This document shows positions 6,637 to 7,882 of a stretch of DNA of 7,882 nucleotides, piece after piece. The first letter of the stretch is position 1. Every line of letters starts with the position of its first letter. The stretch spans positions 1 to 7,882 of the forward strand of contig CAJUQQ010000080.1 in NCBI GenBank assembly GCA_910588175.1, given 5' to 3'. Position numbers and translations under genes: made by a program. The notes beneath the pieces are model-generated. The model saw only the letters and a list, made by a program, of their open reading frames with translations. It made no database searches and had not been told where the DNA came from. Origin of the DNA: an uncultured Oscillibacter sp. GTDB lineage: Bacteria > Bacillota > Clostridia > Oscillospirales > Oscillospiraceae.

Positions 6637-6708
6637 GGGAGCGCCTCCCTTCTTTCGTGAGACTTGCTTTTCGGCAAAGGATGATGTCCAAACGGTTACG
6701 ATTGTTGT

Positions 6709-6803
6709 AAAACACAGAAACCGCCACTCGGCAAAGTGACGGTTTCTAAGGCCACTCTTTAGTTACTAACATTCACTGAGGACCACCGCTTGCCGCAGTG
6801 TCT
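6709..6803 (-). ncRNA. Candidate two-hairpin small RNA or attenuator leader, about 95 nt
   Basis: A consensus promoter starts minus-strand transcription near 6803 (an A). Hairpin 1 is CACUGC (6800-6795) paired with GCGGUG (6789-6784), loop GGCAA, with one U-G pair. A linker containing UUAGUAACUAA follows, then a 13-bp terminator stem (6747-6735 with 6728-6716), loop UUGCCG, then UGUUUUA. The stem's single wobble (U6739-G6724) would be a C-A mismatch in plus-strand RNA, so the structure is made for minus-strand reading. No ribosome-site-bearing ORF lies inside; the only ATG-started frame (16 codons) begins at the -10 edge. The RNA ends about 72 bases before the DnaD-family ATG. It is either free-standing (perhaps an antitoxin-type RNA) or the attenuated leader of that operon. 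I know of no named family that it matches with certainty. Confidence 0.55.
6716..6747 (-). terminator. Intrinsic terminator of the minus-strand RNA
   Basis: AGAAACCG and the inner CACT pair across the loop UUGCCG as 13 base pairs when read on the minus strand (one U-G). The exit is GTGTTTTAC, a short U-run. In the plus direction there is a C-A mismatch and no U-run (AAGGCC), so it is oriented to the minus strand. Confidence 0.65.
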
Positions 6804-6809
6804 AGCCAT

Positions 6810-6839
6810 ATTATAGCCCAGGGTTCTCCCCGCTGTCAA
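6810..6839 (-). promoter_or_regulatory. Consensus sigma-A promoter of the hairpin RNA / helicase-loader operon
   Basis: On the minus strand TTGACA (6839-6834) and TATAAT (6815-6810) both match consensus exactly, with an 18-base spacer. It is the strongest promoter in the window, and no other good promoter is visible before the DnaD-family gene. Confidence 0.8.
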
Positions 6840-6856
6840 GCCCCGGGCTGTTTCAG

Positions 6857-6888
6857 CGCCCGCCGTTTTTGCGGCGGGCGTTTCGTTT
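6857..6888 (+). terminator. Plus-strand intrinsic terminator with no plus-strand gene before it
   Basis: CGCCCGCCG (6857-6865) pairs exactly with CGGCGGGCG (6872-6880) around TTTTTG, followed by TTTCGTTTTC. It is oriented to the plus strand, although the nearest plus-strand gene upstream ended at 4659. It may shield the next gene from read-through, or end an unseen plus-strand transcript. Confidence 0.8.
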
Positions 6889-6892
6889 TCCC

Positions 6893-6921
6893 TTGACAGG
6901 TCCGGCCCCATCGCCTATGAT
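6893..6921 (+). promoter_or_regulatory. Sigma-A promoter of the PLP-enzyme gene
   Basis: TTGACA (6893-6898), a 17-base spacer and TATGAT (6916-6921) predict an mRNA start near 6928. AAGGAG (6945-6950) then precedes the ATG at 6958 by seven bases. No operator-like repeat is evident. Confidence 0.8.
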
Positions 6922-6957
6922 AAGCTCTGTTGAAAACAAATGAGAAGGAGCCCTTTC

Positions 6958-7882
6958 ATGGAACTGCAAGCCATCTATCAAACCCTGGGCGTCAGCCCCG
7001 CCGTGTACCGCTATGGGGAAGCGGCGCTGGAGCGCCTCCGGGACCGCTTCACAGATATCGACCGCACCGCCGAGTACAACCAGGCCAAGGTCCTCCACGC
7101 CATGCGGCAAAACCGGGTCAATGCCACCCACTTCGCCGCCACCACCGGCTACGGCTATGACGACGAGGGCCGGGACAATCTGGAGCGGGTCTACGCCGCC
7201 GTCTTCCACACGGAGGCCGCCCTGGTCCGCCCCCAGATCACCTGCGGCACCCACGCCCTCACCGTGGCCCTGTCCGCCAATCTCCTGCCGGGGGACGAGC
7301 TCCTCTCTCCCGTGGGGGCACCCTACGACACGCTGGAGGAGGTCATCGGCATCCGGCCCGGCAAGTGCTCCTTGCGGGAGTACGGCGTCACCTACCAGCA
7401 GGCCGATCTGCTGCCGGACGGCGGCTTTGATTACGAGGCCATCCGCTCCAAAATCAACGAACGGACCAAGCTCATCACCATCCAGCGGTCCAAGGGCTAC
7501 GCCACCCGGCCCAGCTTCTCCGTGGCCGGAATCGGAGAGCTCATCGCCTTCTGCAAGTCCGTGAAGCCGGACGTGAAGGTGATGGTGGACAATTGCTACG
7601 GCGAGTTTGTGGAGACCCGGGAGCCCTCGGACCTGGGGGCCGACATGGTGGTGGGCAGCCTCATTAAGAACCCCGGCGGGGGACTGGCTCCCATCGGCGG
7701 GTACATCTGCGGAACGGCGGAGTGCGTGGAGCGCTGCGCCTACCGTCTCTCCGCCCCGGGGCTGGGGCAGGAGGTGGGAGCCAACCTGGGGCTGATGCCC
7801 GCCTTTTACCAGGGCTTCTTCCTGGCTCCCACGGTGACGGCGGGGGCGCTGAAGGGGGCGGTCTTCGCCGCGAACCTCTATG
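6958..7882 (+). CDS. PLP-dependent methionine gamma-lyase family (aluminium-resistance-like, YnbB-type) protein, 3' truncated
   Basis: The first 308 residues of a fold-type I pyridoxal-phosphate enzyme of the family annotated as methionine gamma-lyase or aluminium-resistance protein. Members are about 420 residues, so roughly the last quarter lies beyond the window. Visible landmarks are the substrate-side GYGYDDEGRDNLE (64-76), TCGTHAL (95-101), QRSKGYATRPS (176-186), Asp211 in VDNCYGEFVE (210-219, expected to hold the PLP ring nitrogen) and the cofactor lysine Lys237 in GSLIKNPGGG (233-242). A methionine-lyase reaction and the aluminium phenotype are inherited family labels; the true substrate is not known. 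It has its own promoter and a terminator upstream, so it starts its transcript. It is divergent from the helicase-loader operon with no obvious functional link. Confidence 0.9.
   Translation, partial: MELQAIYQTLGVSPAVYRYGEAALERLRDRFTDIDRTAEYNQAKVLHAMRQNRVNATHFAATTGYGYDDEGRDNLERVYAAVFHTEAALVRPQITCGTHALTVALSANLLPGDELLSPVGAPYDTLEEVIGIRPGKCSLREYGVTYQQADLLPDGGFDYEAIRSKINERTKLITIQRSKGYATRPSFSVAGIGELIAFCKSVKPDVKVMVDNCYGEFVETREPSDLGADMVVGSLIKNPGGGLAPIGGYICGTAECVERCAYRLSAPGLGQEVGANLGLMPAFYQGFFLAPTVTAGALKGAVFAANLY

Larger units (their letters stand above)
6637..6957. other. Gene-free divergent region, 321 bases
   Basis: No convincing protein gene is present. Counted GC is 40% over 6661-6720 and about 49% over 6661-6840, clearly below the flanking coding sequence. 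It holds, in order, the ribosome site of the DnaD-family gene, a minus-strand hairpin RNA with its promoter, a plus-strand terminator and the promoter of the PLP-enzyme gene. TCGGCAAAG is repeated exactly at 6671-6679 and 6728-6736. Confidence 0.8.

Noticed and set aside
5041..6660. A 539-codon plus-strand open frame across the helicase-loader operon
   Set aside because: It mirrors two genes with full sets of catalytic and family motifs. The product is Gly/Pro/Val-rich without recognisable features.
6637..6957. CRISPR array, tRNA, or known riboswitch in the longest gene-free stretch
   Set aside because: Only one 9-base repeat pair is present, with no regular spacer pattern, no cloverleaf and no riboswitch core that I recognise.

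Overview
The window reads as chromosome of a high-GC, low-redundancy Firmicute of the Oscillospiraceae type (Flavonifractor/Oscillibacter-like). The reasons are strong AAGGAGG ribosome sites, TTGACA/TATAAT-type promoters, a Noc-like ParB paralogue, a DnaB/DnaI-style two-gene helicase-loading operon and GC-rich coding sequence. This placement is inferred from gene content only.

Layout, left to right. (1) 1-1559 (+): the 3' part of a CstA-family carbon-starvation/pyruvate-type transporter, cut by the left edge. (2) A two-way terminator hairpin separates it from a convergent 49-codon gene of unknown function (1668-1817, -), which has its own promoter and a perfect Shine-Dalgarno. (3) Divergent from that, 1953-2738 (+) encodes a Noc-like ParB-family protein. 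Its stop codon lies in the loop of an intrinsic terminator. (4) 2851-4659 (+) encodes a membrane-anchored VanW-domain envelope protein with a Pro/Glu-rich tail. (5) A 15-bp perfect hairpin separates it from the convergent pair at 4714-6636 (-): a DnaD/DnaB-type primosome protein and a zinc-finger AAA+ helicase loader, 3 nt apart and probably co-translated. (6) 6637-6957 is a gene-free, lower-GC stretch. On the minus strand it carries a strong promoter followed by a compact two-hairpin RNA ending in a terminator. On the plus strand it carries an independent terminator and promoter. (7) 6958-7882 (+): the 5' part of a PLP-dependent 'methionine gamma-lyase family' (aluminium-resistance-like, YnbB-type) enzyme, cut by the right edge.

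The genes do not form one pathway. Noc-like protein and the helicase-loader operon both concern chromosome replication and division, while VanW and CstA are envelope and transport functions. Almost every gene is insulated by its own terminator. The part that ordinary gene calls do not explain is the minus-strand RNA at about 6709-6803. Its two hairpins pair fully only when read as minus-strand RNA, because one G-U wobble in each would be an A-C mismatch on the other strand. The two hairpin loops are also complementary to each other. It is either a stand-alone small RNA or an attenuator leader of the helicase-loader operon.
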